The position numbers were made by a program, and so were the translations under genes. From Verrucomicrobiia bacterium (GTDB lineage Bacteria > Verrucomicrobiota > Verrucomicrobiia > Verrucomicrobiales > Akkermansiaceae), in contig JAUIJB010000011.1 in assembly GCA_030430455.1 (NCBI GenBank), positions 1 to 64,000 on the forward strand: 64,000 nt of DNA. Direction: 5' to 3'. The notes beneath the pieces were generated by a model. The model saw only the letters and a list, made by a program, of their open reading frames with translations, was not told the origin of the DNA and searched no databases. Shown here in pieces: positions 27,744 to 37,990 of the stretch (the first letter of the stretch is position 1; each line of letters begins with the position of its first letter).

Positions 27744-28715
27744 ATGAAGCGACCCTCCTCCATGCCCCGACTCGCGATTCTCATCCTGCTGGCGCTCGCA
27801 GCCCGGCTGGCGGCCGCCGCCGACCTGGTGATCGTGGTCGGCGCCCCCGGGATGGAGGAATTCACACCGCGCCTCGCTGAGGCAGCCGAGGCCTGGGAAG
27901 AGGCCGGGCGTCGCGGCGAGGCGACCCTGCACCGGATCGGGCGCGACGGCGATGAGGGCGATGACGGGCTCGCGACCCTCGGTGAGCTGATCCCCGAACT
28001 GGCCGGTCGCGGCGACGGGCCGCTGTGGATCGTCCTGCTCGGACACGGCACCTTCGACGGGCGCGAGGCGAAGTTCAACCTGCGGGGTCCCGACCTGAGC
28101 GCTGCCACGCTTGCGGGCTGGCTGGAGGGAAGCAAGCGGCCGGTGGCGATCATCAACGGGACCGCCTCGAGCGCGCCCTTCCTGAAGACGCTGTCCGGCT
28201 CCGGCAGGGTGGTGGTCACGGCGACCAAGAACGGCGCCGAGGATTCCTATGCCCGCTTCGGTGAGTTCCTCGCGCGGATGATCGACGATCCCGCCGCCGA
28301 CCGCGACCAGGACGGCGCGGTCTCGCTGCTCGAGGGCTTCCTCGCCGCCTCGGCCCGGGTCGAGGAGTTCTACGAGGAAGAGGGGCGGCTGGTCACCGAG
28401 GAGGCGCTGCTCGACGACAACGGTGACGGCTTCGGAACCCCGGCCGACTGGTTCCGCGGCGTGCGCGCGGAGCGGACGACCAAGGACGGCGCCGAGCCCG
28501 ACGGCCGCCGGGCCCACCAGATCCACCTCGTCCCCAGCGAGGAGGAACGCCGGCTCGACCCGGAAACCCGCGCCCGTCGCAACGCCCTCGAGGAGGAACT
28601 CTTCGAGCTGCGGGGGCGCAGGGAGGCGATGGATGAAGCGGCCTACTTCGAGGAACTCGAACGCATCGTCCGCGAGCTCTCCGAACTCTACGCCGCCGCC
28701 GCGGAGGACTCGTGA
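27744..28715 (+). CDS. Exported C13/caspase-like protein lacking any cysteine
   Basis: Last gene of the operon: 323 residues from ATG 27744, with a signal peptide (LAILILLALAARLAAA). The core resembles the legumain/caspase fold: strand VIVVGAPG, then WIVLLGHGTFDGREAKFNLRG with the catalytic-type His-Gly, then VAIINGTASSAPFL where the active Cys would be expected. No cysteine occurs anywhere in the protein, so it cannot be an active cysteine peptidase by the known mechanism. The C-terminal third is a charged helical tail. It follows the previous stop by 8 bases. Homologues at the end of MoxR operons suggest a structural or sensory role. Confidence 0.7.
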   Translation: MKRPSSMPRLAILILLALAARLAAAADLVIVVGAPGMEEFTPRLAEAAEAWEEAGRRGEATLHRIGRDGDEGDDGLATLGELIPELAGRGDGPLWIVLLGHGTFDGREAKFNLRGPDLSAATLAGWLEGSKRPVAIINGTASSAPFLKTLSGSGRVVVTATKNGAEDSYARFGEFLARMIDDPAADRDQDGAVSLLEGFLAASARVEEFYEEEGRLVTEEALLDDNGDGFGTPADWFRGVRAERTTKDGAEPDGRRAHQIHLVPSEEERRLDPETRARRNALEEELFELRGRREAMDEAAYFEELERIVRELSELYAAAAEDS

Positions 28716-28768
28716 CCCGAGCTCAGGGAACCAGCCGGACTTGTGGGGTTCAGAAAATTCGGAATGGG

Positions 28769-28824
28769 GAAACCGCAGATGGACTCAAATGAACGCAGAT
28801 TCTGGAATCTAGCCAGTGCGTCTG
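28769..28824. repeat. Dispersed CGCAGATGGAC-type repeat, copy 1
   Basis: A 50-55 base intergenic stretch (AACCGCAGATGGACTCAAAT onwards, then GAACGCAGATTCTGG) similar to the copy at 36061-36110. It lies between the convergent MoxR operon and GH105 gene. Short elements of this kind are scattered between genes in several planctobacterial genomes; function unknown. Confidence 0.5.
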
Positions 28825-28890
28825 TGAACGGCAACGGGCCCGGGGGGGCAGCCGGTGTTCAGCGGGTCATGAGACGGGGCATGGCGGTGC

Positions 28891-30024
28891 TCACTTCCGC
28901 TCCATGAAGCGGACCATCTCGGAGGCCGCCATGAGGAAGGCGCCGGTGCCGAAGTCGGCGGTCGAGCGGGCGTCGACGACCTGGCCGGGGATCGCCTTCT
29001 CGCCGATCGGCTGCATGTAGCCGACCGTGCCGTTCTCCTGCAGCGCGGTGCCGGTCAGGAACTTCCAGCCATCGCCGGCGACCGGCAGGAACTCGTCGCC
29101 GAGCACGCCCTTGTTGAGTCCCCAGAGGAAGCCGTAGGTGAAGAAGGAGGTCCCGCTGGCCTCGGGGCCGGGCGCGTGCTCGGGGTCGAGGATGCTGCGG
29201 GTCCAGTAACCGTCGTCCTGCTGCGAGTCCGCCAGGGCCCGGGCCATTTTCCTGAAGACCTCGAGGTACTCGTCGCGGTGCTCGTGGTCCTCCGGCAGGT
29301 CGTCGATGACCCGTGGCAGGGCGGCGAAGACCCAGCCGTTGCCGCGGGCCCAGAAGTCCTTCCGGCCGTTCACCGACTTGTGCTTCGGGTAGACGTACTT
29401 CGCGTCGCGGAAGAACAGGCCGGCCTCCTCGTCGAACATCAGCTTCCGGGAGTACTCGAAGTAGTCGTGCAGGCGGTCGAGGTATTTCTCCTCGCCGGTC
29501 AGCTTGTAGACCTCGGTCATCGCCGGCATGACCATGAACAGGCCGTCCGACCACCAGATGTAGTCGACCTGCGGGGTGGTGATCTGGTAATCGAAGACCT
29601 CGACCGCCCGGGCGCTGCGCTTCTCCTCCGACTTCAGCTTGTTGAGCTCGAGGTAGACCTGGAAGCAAACCTGCCAGTCGCCGAAGAGCACGAACTGGTC
29701 GCTCTCGCCGTAGTGGTACTTCCACTCCTCCCGGTTGTCCGAGCGCGCGCCCTCCCAGTGGTTCTTCTCCGCCCAGCGCCGCGAGTACTCGCGGTAGTCC
29801 TCTTCGTTGGTCACGGCGTAGGCATCCATGTTGCCGACGTGGTAGACGGCGGTGTTCCAGAAGGCGTTGCCCTGGGAGCGGTTCTCCGACTGCCACTCGT
29901 CGTTCACCGTGCGGATGATCTCGAGCACATCGGCCTTTGTCTTCATGGCCGGCGCCTCCGTTTCGGCGTGGAGAATCCCACCGGTGAGGAGGGAGGCGAG
30001 CAGCAGGCAAGTGGACTTCGTCAT
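28891..30024 (-). CDS. Secreted GH105-type unsaturated glycuronyl hydrolase
   Basis: 377 residues with a signal peptide (LLLASLLTGGILHA). The alpha/alpha-toroid features of GH88/GH105 are visible: AFWNTAVYHVGNMDAY, QVDYIWWSDGLFMVMPAMTEVYKLTG with the conserved Asp, KDFWARGNGWVFAALPRVID, and a C-terminal GTGAFLMAASEMVRFMERK. Such enzymes remove the unsaturated uronic acid left by polysaccharide lyases, from pectin-derived or ulvan-type oligosaccharides. Divergent from the GH2 gene (205 bases apart), which suggests a shared substrate. A fragment of its 3' end recurs at 13772-13862. Confidence 0.88.
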   Translation of the reverse strand: MTKSTCLLLASLLTGGILHAETEAPAMKTKADVLEIIRTVNDEWQSENRSQGNAFWNTAVYHVGNMDAYAVTNEEDYREYSRRWAEKNHWEGARSDNREEWKYHYGESDQFVLFGDWQVCFQVYLELNKLKSEEKRSARAVEVFDYQITTPQVDYIWWSDGLFMVMPAMTEVYKLTGEEKYLDRLHDYFEYSRKLMFDEEAGLFFRDAKYVYPKHKSVNGRKDFWARGNGWVFAALPRVIDDLPEDHEHRDEYLEVFRKMARALADSQQDDGYWTRSILDPEHAPGPEASGTSFFTYGFLWGLNKGVLGDEFLPVAGDGWKFLTGTALQENGTVGYMQPIGEKAIPGQVVDARSTADFGTGAFLMAASEMVRFMERK

Positions 30025-30229
30025 GGCTTTGGTTCGTTGGGGTGAGCGGCCCGGCTGGGCCCCGGCTTCGGACCCACACTAAAAACGGCCTTCAGGGGCG
30101 AGCAAGGCCAGATGACCGGGCAGCCGGCCAGCCTGCACAAACCGGCGGGCCGGCCGGTGATGAATTCATTGAATCCCCGCCGTAGGTCGGTGAGAATCCC
30201 TTCCCGGCCCTGCCGAACGATCCGACCCG

Positions 30230-32818
30230 ATGAAATCCCTGCTCCCGGCCTTCCTCCTGCTCGTCCCGCTGCTGCTTCCGGCCCTCCATGCCGACGACCC
30301 GCCCCGCCGGGCGAGCCGCCTCGGCGAGTGGCAGTTCCGCGCCGACGAGCCGCTCGGGTCCGCGGACCGCCAACCCGCCCCGGACGCCGCCCGCAAGCTT
30401 GGCGACGACGGCTGGGAATCGGTCGCGGTGCCCCATGTGTTCCGCCAATCGGGGCTGCCCGACAACACCGCCGGCTGGTACCGCACCACGGTCGCGGCGA
30501 CGCCGCGGGAACACCACTACCTGCTGCACCTCGAGGGTGCCGGATCGGTGACCGACGTCTACGTCAACGGCGAGCACGTCGGCCGCCACCGCGGCGCCTT
30601 CACCTCCTCGGTCCACGACCTCACCCCGGCGCTCGACGAGGGCGCCGACAACGTGGTCGCCCTGAGGGTCAGCAATGGCGACCGGGAGGCGATGAACTGC
30701 CTGTCGCACTCGACCCTCTACGTGACCAACGGCGGGCTCTACCGGACGGCTTGGCTGATCGAGACCGGCAAGGTCCACTTCGAGCCGCACATGGGCTCGA
30801 GCGGCCTCTACCTGACCGGCCGTGACATCACCCGCGACAGCGCCACGCTCGCGATCGAGGCCCATGTCCGCAATGCCGGGGCCGCGGCCGCCCGGGTGAC
30901 GGTGACCCACGTGGTCGAGGGGCCGGACGGGAGCGCGGTCGGCAAGGCCACCGCGACCGCCGCACTCGAGCCCGGCGCGACCCGACCGCTGGAGTCGACC
31001 GTAACGATCGCCGACCCCGAGCTGTGGGACATCCGCCAGCCGAAGCTCTACCGGGTCACCAGCACGGTGAGCGTCGACGGCACGGCGATGGACACCATCC
31101 GGGAACGCACCGGGCTGCGCACGATCCGCATCGACGACGGCAGGTTCATGCTCAACGGCAGGGAGCTGCTGGTCCGCGGCGTCAACAAGCACCAGCAGAC
31201 CGAGCACGAGTGGAACGCGATCACCGACGAGCAGCTGACCTGGGAGTGGGACCACCTCGACCAGCTCGGCGCCAACACCGTGCGGCTGGCCCACTACCCG
31301 CATCGCCGCTTCGAGTACCGCACCGCCGACGAGCGGGGCATCGCGATCTGGGCCGAGAACGGGCTGGCGGGTCAGCTCTGGCAGCACGAGGTGAAGCGCG
31401 ACAGCGGCGAGCGCGAGCCCAATGCCGACGGCGAGCGGATCACCCGCGAGATGGTCCACCAGAACTGGAACCACCCGAGCATCCTGTTCTGGAGCAGCGG
31501 CAACGAGACCTACGAGAAGGTCGCGGCGCACTACGCCGAGATCATCCGCGAGCACGACGCCAGCCGGCCGATCACCTACGCCTCGGCCCACGAGGACCGC
31601 CCCGACACCGTCGACTTCATCGCCGGCAACACCTACCAGGGGTGGTATGGCGGCCACTTCAGCGAGTTCAGCCAGCTGCCGCGCAACAAATACGTCTCCG
31701 AGACCGGCGCGGGCACCTGGGTCACCCACCACATCCCGCAGGACGAGGCGCGCTGGAAGGTGGACGACTTCGAGCCGATGGAGTACGGCAACCTCTTCAC
31801 CGAGTACCGCCTGCAGTCCGTCTTCCGTGACAACCCGGAGGGCCACAAGATGTACCTGTGGTGGAACTTCCGCGAGTTCTACGACCGCAAGTTCAAGAAC
31901 AACCGCAACACCAAGGGCATGCTCACGCTGGCGGGTGAGCCGAAGGACGTCTACTATCTCCACCGTGCCTTCCTGCGCCCCGACCTGCCGGTCCTCCACA
32001 TCACCAGCCGCAACCACTTCTACCGCTGGTTCGCGCCCGACAACGGGACCAAGGTCTTCTCCAACGCGGACTCGGTCGAGTTGTTCATCAACGGCGAGTC
32101 GCAGGGCAGGCGCAGCAACGGCGACTACCGCCAGCCGATCTCGGTCTACCCCGACAGCTGGCGCAACGAGGAGGGCAAGCGCGAGGGCAGGCGGATCGAC
32201 AACGTGTTCTTCTGGAAGGCGCCGCTGCAGCCCGGCCGCAACGTGATCGAGGCGCACGACAGCAACGGCCAGAGGGAGCGGACGGTCATCTACCAGTGGG
32301 CCGAGACCGACCCGGAGAACGAGGTCATCGGCGACCTGGAGAGCAGCAACCCGGAGTGCAAGGCGCACTTCATCGACCGCCCGGTCGAGGCCCAGGGAGC
32401 CTTCTACTACATGGTCGACGGGTCGTCGGACAACACATTCGACAAACTGCCGGAGGCCATCGAGGGTGCCTCGTGGATCGCCACCAAGCGCCTCAGCGAC
32501 CCCGCGAGGAAGACCGACCTGTCATTCACGCTGAAGAAGGACGCCACGGTGCACGTGATGCACTCGACCGGCAGCTTCCCGCCGATCGTGCTGCGGGAAC
32601 CGAAGCGCGAGTGGGTCGAGGCCGCCGGCGAGCTCGGCAGGCAGCTCGAGGCGCTCGGCTTCGGGCAGTCGGCCGAGCCGGCGGTCTGGCGCGGTCACGA
32701 CCTCTGGCTCGCCGACGCCGCGGTGTGGAGCCGACCGTCGAAGGCGGGGGACCGCATCGAGATCCCGGGGGTGACGCTGGATTACGTGGTGATGATTGAC
32801 CACTCCGCGGCGGAGTGA
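30230..32818 (+). CDS. Secreted GH2 family glycosidase (beta-galactosidase/beta-glucuronidase-like)
   Basis: 862 residues with a signal peptide (LLPAFLLLVPLLLPALHA). Domains in order: an N-terminal jelly-roll sugar-binding domain (YLLHLEGAGSVTDVYVNGEHVG), an Ig-like domain, the TIM barrel (RGVNKHQQTEHEWNAITDEQ), then C-terminal beta domains with a DUF4982-like segment (NADSVELFINGESQGRR). The acid/base Glu426 lies in SSGNE and the likely nucleophile Glu491 in YVSETGAG, as in clan GH-A. The exact sugar cannot be fixed from sequence. Together with the divergent GH105 gene it points to breakdown of uronate-containing plant or algal polysaccharide. Confidence 0.88.
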   Translation: MKSLLPAFLLLVPLLLPALHADDPPRRASRLGEWQFRADEPLGSADRQPAPDAARKLGDDGWESVAVPHVFRQSGLPDNTAGWYRTTVAATPREHHYLLHLEGAGSVTDVYVNGEHVGRHRGAFTSSVHDLTPALDEGADNVVALRVSNGDREAMNCLSHSTLYVTNGGLYRTAWLIETGKVHFEPHMGSSGLYLTGRDITRDSATLAIEAHVRNAGAAAARVTVTHVVEGPDGSAVGKATATAALEPGATRPLESTVTIADPELWDIRQPKLYRVTSTVSVDGTAMDTIRERTGLRTIRIDDGRFMLNGRELLVRGVNKHQQTEHEWNAITDEQLTWEWDHLDQLGANTVRLAHYPHRRFEYRTADERGIAIWAENGLAGQLWQHEVKRDSGEREPNADGERITREMVHQNWNHPSILFWSSGNETYEKVAAHYAEIIREHDASRPITYASAHEDRPDTVDFIAGNTYQGWYGGHFSEFSQLPRNKYVSETGAGTWVTHHIPQDEARWKVDDFEPMEYGNLFTEYRLQSVFRDNPEGHKMYLWWNFREFYDRKFKNNRNTKGMLTLAGEPKDVYYLHRAFLRPDLPVLHITSRNHFYRWFAPDNGTKVFSNADSVELFINGESQGRRSNGDYRQPISVYPDSWRNEEGKREGRRIDNVFFWKAPLQPGRNVIEAHDSNGQRERTVIYQWAETDPENEVIGDLESSNPECKAHFIDRPVEAQGAFYYMVDGSSDNTFDKLPEAIEGASWIATKRLSDPARKTDLSFTLKKDATVHVMHSTGSFPPIVLREPKREWVEAAGELGRQLEALGFGQSAEPAVWRGHDLWLADAAVWSRPSKAGDRIEIPGVTLDYVVMIDHSAAE

Positions 32819-32936
32819 GGGCGCCTGCGGCGCAGTGCCACGCCGTCGCCCTTCGGCCCACGGCGGGCAGGTGAGTAAAAAAGAGAAAGTGGCCCCGCGG
32901 TGGAGGGGCCCGTTCTCTTCGGGAGCGGGCGAGCGG
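32819..32936. repeat. Intergenic mosaic repeat R1, copy A
   Basis: Starts directly after the GH2 stop. It is about 80% identical (by eye) to the reverse complement of 37836-37960, including GGCGCAGTGCC, GGCGGGCAGGTGAGTAAAAA and AGAAAGTGG. The 32819-33081 gap contains this element and R2, and no gene. Confidence 0.7.
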
Positions 32937-33010
32937 AGAGCGGAGCCTTCGGAGGGCCCCGTCATCCTGTGGCCGGAGCGTCCCGCTCCGGTCCCACCTC
33001 CCTGTTTTCA

Positions 33011-33080
33011 GCCCTCGCCCTCGTCTCGGAGAAAGAATCGAGGACGAGCACGAGAACGACACCAACGACGACCTCCGACC
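33011..33080. repeat. Intergenic mosaic repeat R2, copy A
   Basis: GAAAGAATCGAGGACGAGCA followed by CGAGAACGAC and ACGACGACCTCCGACC matches the reverse complement of about 44145-44230. It contains six-base (A/G)CGAGN units. It lies between the 3' ends of the GH2 and recQ genes, next to R1. Confidence 0.7.
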
Positions 33081-33081
33081 C

Positions 33082-35328
<2,247 letters not shown>

Positions 35329-35339
35329 GAAATGACAAC

Positions 35340-35353
35340 TGTTCAAATTAACA
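35340..35353. promoter_or_regulatory. LexA-box-like palindrome between recQ and the GNAT gene
   Basis: TGTTC-AAAT-TAACA differs by one base from the palindrome TGTTC-N4-GAACA reported as the Verrucomicrobia LexA-binding motif. It lies 11 bases upstream of the recQ start and 36 bases upstream of the GNAT start, where a repressor could control both. The surrounding 61-base divergent region is A/T-rich and should contain both promoters. Confidence 0.45.
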
Positions 35354-35389
35354 CTTCCAGTCAATGGCAATCTTTGCTAGGGTGGTGGA

Positions 35390-36013
35390 ATGAAGAATGC
35401 GATGTTGAAGATGGACTGGCGGCTGGAGCGACTGGACGAGGGCGAGCCGGAGGAACAGCCCGGGCATTGCCTGCTGGAAGTCACCGGCACGGCGAGCGGC
35501 GACGCCGGGAGGATCGGACGGGTGGCCGGCTTCTACCTGAATTCGGACAACCTGGATTCGTCCGTCGCCTTCTGGGAGCTGTGGGACCTCGACGGGCGGA
35601 CCTGCGAGATCGTCAACGAGATCCTCGACGGCAGGTGGCGGCGCTTCCGCGAGCCGCTGCCGCGCCTGCTGGAGCAAGCGCCCGGCATGCTGTGCATCGA
35701 GGAGCTCGTCCTCGCGCCCGAATTCCGCGGCCGCGGCCTCGCTCGCGAGATGCTGTGCGAGACCGTCCGCTGCTGCGCCGACCGGTCGGTCGGAGCGGTC
35801 CTGCTCAGGAGCGATCCGCTGCCCTGCGGCGGAACTTCGGCCGGCGCGCAGCCCGCGGGAGAACAACCCGAACGCGACCGCTTGAAGCTCCAGCAGCACT
35901 TCCGTGCCTGGGGAATGCAGTTGCTTCCCCGCACCCGTTACATGATCGCCGCGCCGGGAGTGCTCTGCGAGGAACGTGCCAGCAGCTGGCCGCCCTGCCC
36001 GATCGGGGCTTGA
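35390..36013 (+). CDS. GNAT-like acetyltransferase
   Basis: 207 residues, cytoplasmic. The acetyl-CoA-binding motif A is visible: LCIEELVLAPEFRGRGLAR, with the RGRGLA loop, then a helix (EMLCETVRCCADRS) and a strand (GAVLLRSDPL), and a C-terminal HFRAWGMQLLPRTRYMI typical of the GNAT end. The acceptor is unknown. Divergent from recQ across a 61-base A/T-rich region. The last 15 residues are low-complexity. Confidence 0.65.
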   Translation: MKNAMLKMDWRLERLDEGEPEEQPGHCLLEVTGTASGDAGRIGRVAGFYLNSDNLDSSVAFWELWDLDGRTCEIVNEILDGRWRRFREPLPRLLEQAPGMLCIEELVLAPEFRGRGLAREMLCETVRCCADRSVGAVLLRSDPLPCGGTSAGAQPAGEQPERDRLKLQQHFRAWGMQLLPRTRYMIAAPGVLCEERASSWPPCPIGA

Positions 36014-36060
36014 TACCAAATCAAAGAAGCCATCGAACTCTTTGGGATCATCGAAGGGAA

Positions 36061-36110
36061 GGCCGCAGATTTCGCAGATGGACGCAGATGATAGGGATTC
36101 ATCTGCGAAG
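36061..36110. repeat. Dispersed CGCAGATGGAC-type repeat, copy 2
   Basis: CCGCAGATTTCGCAGATGGA followed by CGCAGATG and an inverted CATCTGCG; the flanks can form a hairpin (CGCAGATGA...TCATCTGCG). Related to 28769-28824. Confidence 0.55.
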
Positions 36111-36154
36111 CGGAGCGAGGCGGAGATGGCACCCGGGCAGAATCTGGTCTCAAA

Positions 36155-36240
36155 GGCCCCGGAGGGGCGTCGGTTCGTAGCCCCGGGGTTCACCCCGGGG
36201 GATCAGAAACGGTCCATGATCCGGAGCCCCGGCGGGGCGC
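36155..36240. repeat. CCCCGG-type intergenic element R4, copy A
   Basis: An element of about 86 bases bounded by GCCCCGGAGGGGCG and GCCCCGGCGGGGCG, with the internal palindrome CCCCGGGGTTCACCCCGGGG. Its inverted copy is at 36362-36446. Strong hairpin potential on both strands. Confidence 0.75.
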
Positions 36241-36361
36241 AGGCGAGGTCCGAATCATTCAACGCTTCCCGCGAGCCGTTCCCGGAACCGACACCACCCG
36301 TCACGACCACCGGGTGTCCTCGACCAAGGAGACGGCATCCAAGTCGCGCGGAGTTCGCCTA

Positions 36362-36446
36362 CGCCCCTCCGGGGCTTGGGATCCATGGTGCCCCCAATCC
36401 CCGGGGTGAACCCCGGGGCTACGTTCCTGCCCCCCTACCGGGGCTT
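36362..36446. repeat. CCCCGG-type intergenic element R4, inverted copy B
   Basis: The reverse complement matches 36155-36240 along its length: the CCCCGG ends, GTAGCCCCGGGGTTCACC and the CCATG(G/A)ATCC segment. The two copies face each other across about 120 bases of unassigned sequence. Confidence 0.75.
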
Positions 36447-36453
36447 CCGATCT

Positions 36454-36545
36454 CCACCATCCACCATCCACCATCCACCATCCACCATCCACCATCCACC
36501 ATCCACCAGGTCCAGGTCCAGGTCCAGGTCCAGGTTCAGGTTCAG
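36454..36545. repeat. Two adjoining simple repeats: CCACCAT x7 and CCAGGT x6
   Basis: Seven perfect copies of CCACCAT (36454-36502) run directly into CCAGGT units (36506-36545, the last ones TCAGGT). The left end of the IS481-type element begins where the second array stops (TTCAGTACATGGGTAACAC). The 36014-36595 gap consists almost wholly of repeats. Confidence 0.9.
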
Positions 36546-37813
36546 TACATGGGTAACACTTGGCAACCCGGTTTCCGACGATTGGAGACTCGGGCATGCC
36601 TTGGCCGGAGACCCAAAAAATGGACCAACGAATTGAATTTGCGATGAGAGCCCTCAGCTGCCCGAATTTCACCGAGCTGTGTCGTGAGTATGGCATCAGC
36701 CGGAAGACGGGCTACAAGTGGCGGGACCGACTTCTGGCCAACGGCTTTGAGGGAATGGATGAGGCGAGTCGACGGCCGCGATCCCATCCCGACGAGCTTG
36801 GCGAGGAAGTCGTCTGTGAGATCGTGCGTCTCAAGCAGGTCCACCCTCACTGGGGCCCCCGCAAGATCTGCGAACTCTACGCCCGAAAGCACTCCCGCGC
36901 GGCTGTTCCCAGCGAGAGCAGCTTCAAGCGGGTGCTCAAGCGAGCAGGCCTGACCAAGCCGAGGCGACGCCGTCGAGCCAAGGAAGCTGGTCGGATCGCC
37001 GCGGGCCGGAAGGCGGCAGCCCCCAACGAGGTGTGGACGGTGGACTTCAAGGGCTGGTGGCGTGACCGCCAAGGCCACCGCGTCGAGCCACTGACCGTGC
37101 GTGACGAGTTCAGTCGGATGGTTCTGGAGCTCCGAGACCTCGCCAATGCCCGGACCGAGACGGTCAAGGCCAGCTTTGAGCGGCTCTTCGAAGCCCACGG
37201 GCTACCGGCAGCGATTCGCAGCGACAACGGCCCTTCGTTTGCCAGCTCCAATGGCCTCCTCGGGTTGAGCCGGCTCTCGGTCTGGTGGCTGGCGCTGGGG
37301 ATTGATCTGGAAAGAGGGCGTCCGGGTCACCCACAAGACAACGGTGCCCACGAGCGGATGCACCTGGACATCTACAAGGAGCTCGAAAGCGGGCGAGTCG
37401 GCGGAGAGCAGCAGGCATTTGACCTCTGGCGCCATGAGTTCAACACCGAGCGGCCGCACGAATCTCTGGGGATGGCGACCCCGGCTGAAGTCTACCGCCC
37501 CTCACCTCGACCTTACGAGGGGGCGCCCGAGGAGATCGACTACGAGGGGATGCCCACGCGAAAGGTCACCCGCGCAGGAACCATCTGTTTTGAACGTGAA
37601 GCGATCTACCTCTCCCAGGCTTTGAGTGGCTGGCAGGTGGGCCTGGCTCCCAGCGGCGACCTGGGCCTCGTCGAGGTGCACTTCTCCCATCTCCTGCTCG
37701 GCCACATTGACCCAGCCACATCCGGCTTCCAGGCAGCGGTGCCAGCCCCGGAGGGGGCGGCGAGCGCTCCTCCGCCCGACCTCCGACCTCCTCCACCATC
37801 CACCATCCACCAT
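36543..37813 (+). mobile_element. IS481-family-like insertion element, right end not recognisable
   Basis: The left boundary is suggested by TTCAGTACATGGGTAACAC, similar to the terminal inverted repeats of IS481-type elements. I find no matching inverted copy after the transposase core, so the right end is lost or diverged. (CCACCAT)n arrays lie on both sides (36454-36502 and 37793-37813). Confidence 0.5.
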
Positions 37814-37990
37814 CTCTCCGCTCACCTCCCCGCAGCTCACCCGCCCCCGAAAACAAGCGGCCCCGCCACCCCGGAACCACTTTCTACTTTTTACTCGCCT
37901 GCCCGCCATCGCTCGGAGTGCGACGGCGGGGCACTGCGCCGAAGGCGCTCCAGGCGCCCCACCCAGCCGACAATTCCGTCCTCCATGTAG
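36596..37990 (+). CDS. IS481-type transposase/integrase with an aberrant C-terminal tail
   Basis: Starts at ATG 36596 with the usual N-terminus (MPWPETQKMDQRIEFAMRAL). A helix-turn-helix (ELCREYGISRKTGYKW) and a second DNA-binding helix pair are followed by an rve/DDE core: Asp150 (VWTVDFKGWW), Asp210 (IRSDNGPSF) and Glu253 (NGAHERMH). All three catalytic residues are intact. The protein should end soon after LGHIDPATSGF (about residue 380), but the frame runs another 80 or so residues through intergenic repeat DNA (Pro/Ser/His-rich) and overlaps the 3' end of the opposite hydrolase gene. So the native stop has been lost, probably by right-end truncation. Activity is doubtful. Confidence 0.82.
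   Translation: MPWPETQKMDQRIEFAMRALSCPNFTELCREYGISRKTGYKWRDRLLANGFEGMDEASRRPRSHPDELGEEVVCEIVRLKQVHPHWGPRKICELYARKHSRAAVPSESSFKRVLKRAGLTKPRRRRRAKEAGRIAAGRKAAAPNEVWTVDFKGWWRDRQGHRVEPLTVRDEFSRMVLELRDLANARTETVKASFERLFEAHGLPAAIRSDNGPSFASSNGLLGLSRLSVWWLALGIDLERGRPGHPQDNGAHERMHLDIYKELESGRVGGEQQAFDLWRHEFNTERPHESLGMATPAEVYRPSPRPYEGAPEEIDYEGMPTRKVTRAGTICFEREAIYLSQALSGWQVGLAPSGDLGLVEVHFSHLLLGHIDPATSGFQAAVPAPEGAASAPPPDLRPPPPSTIHHLSAHLPAAHPPPKTSGPATPEPLSTFYSPARHRSECDGGALRRRRSRRPTQPTIPSSM
37836..37960. repeat. Intergenic mosaic repeat R1, copy B (reverse orientation)
   Basis: The reverse complement of 32819-32936. Here the element is not strictly intergenic: it forms the last codons of the hydrolase gene ending at 37891 and the tail of the transposase frame. 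Confidence 0.7.

Noticed and set aside
36454..36545. Possible CRISPR array
   Set aside because: Units of 6-7 bases directly joined, no spacers and no cas genes.
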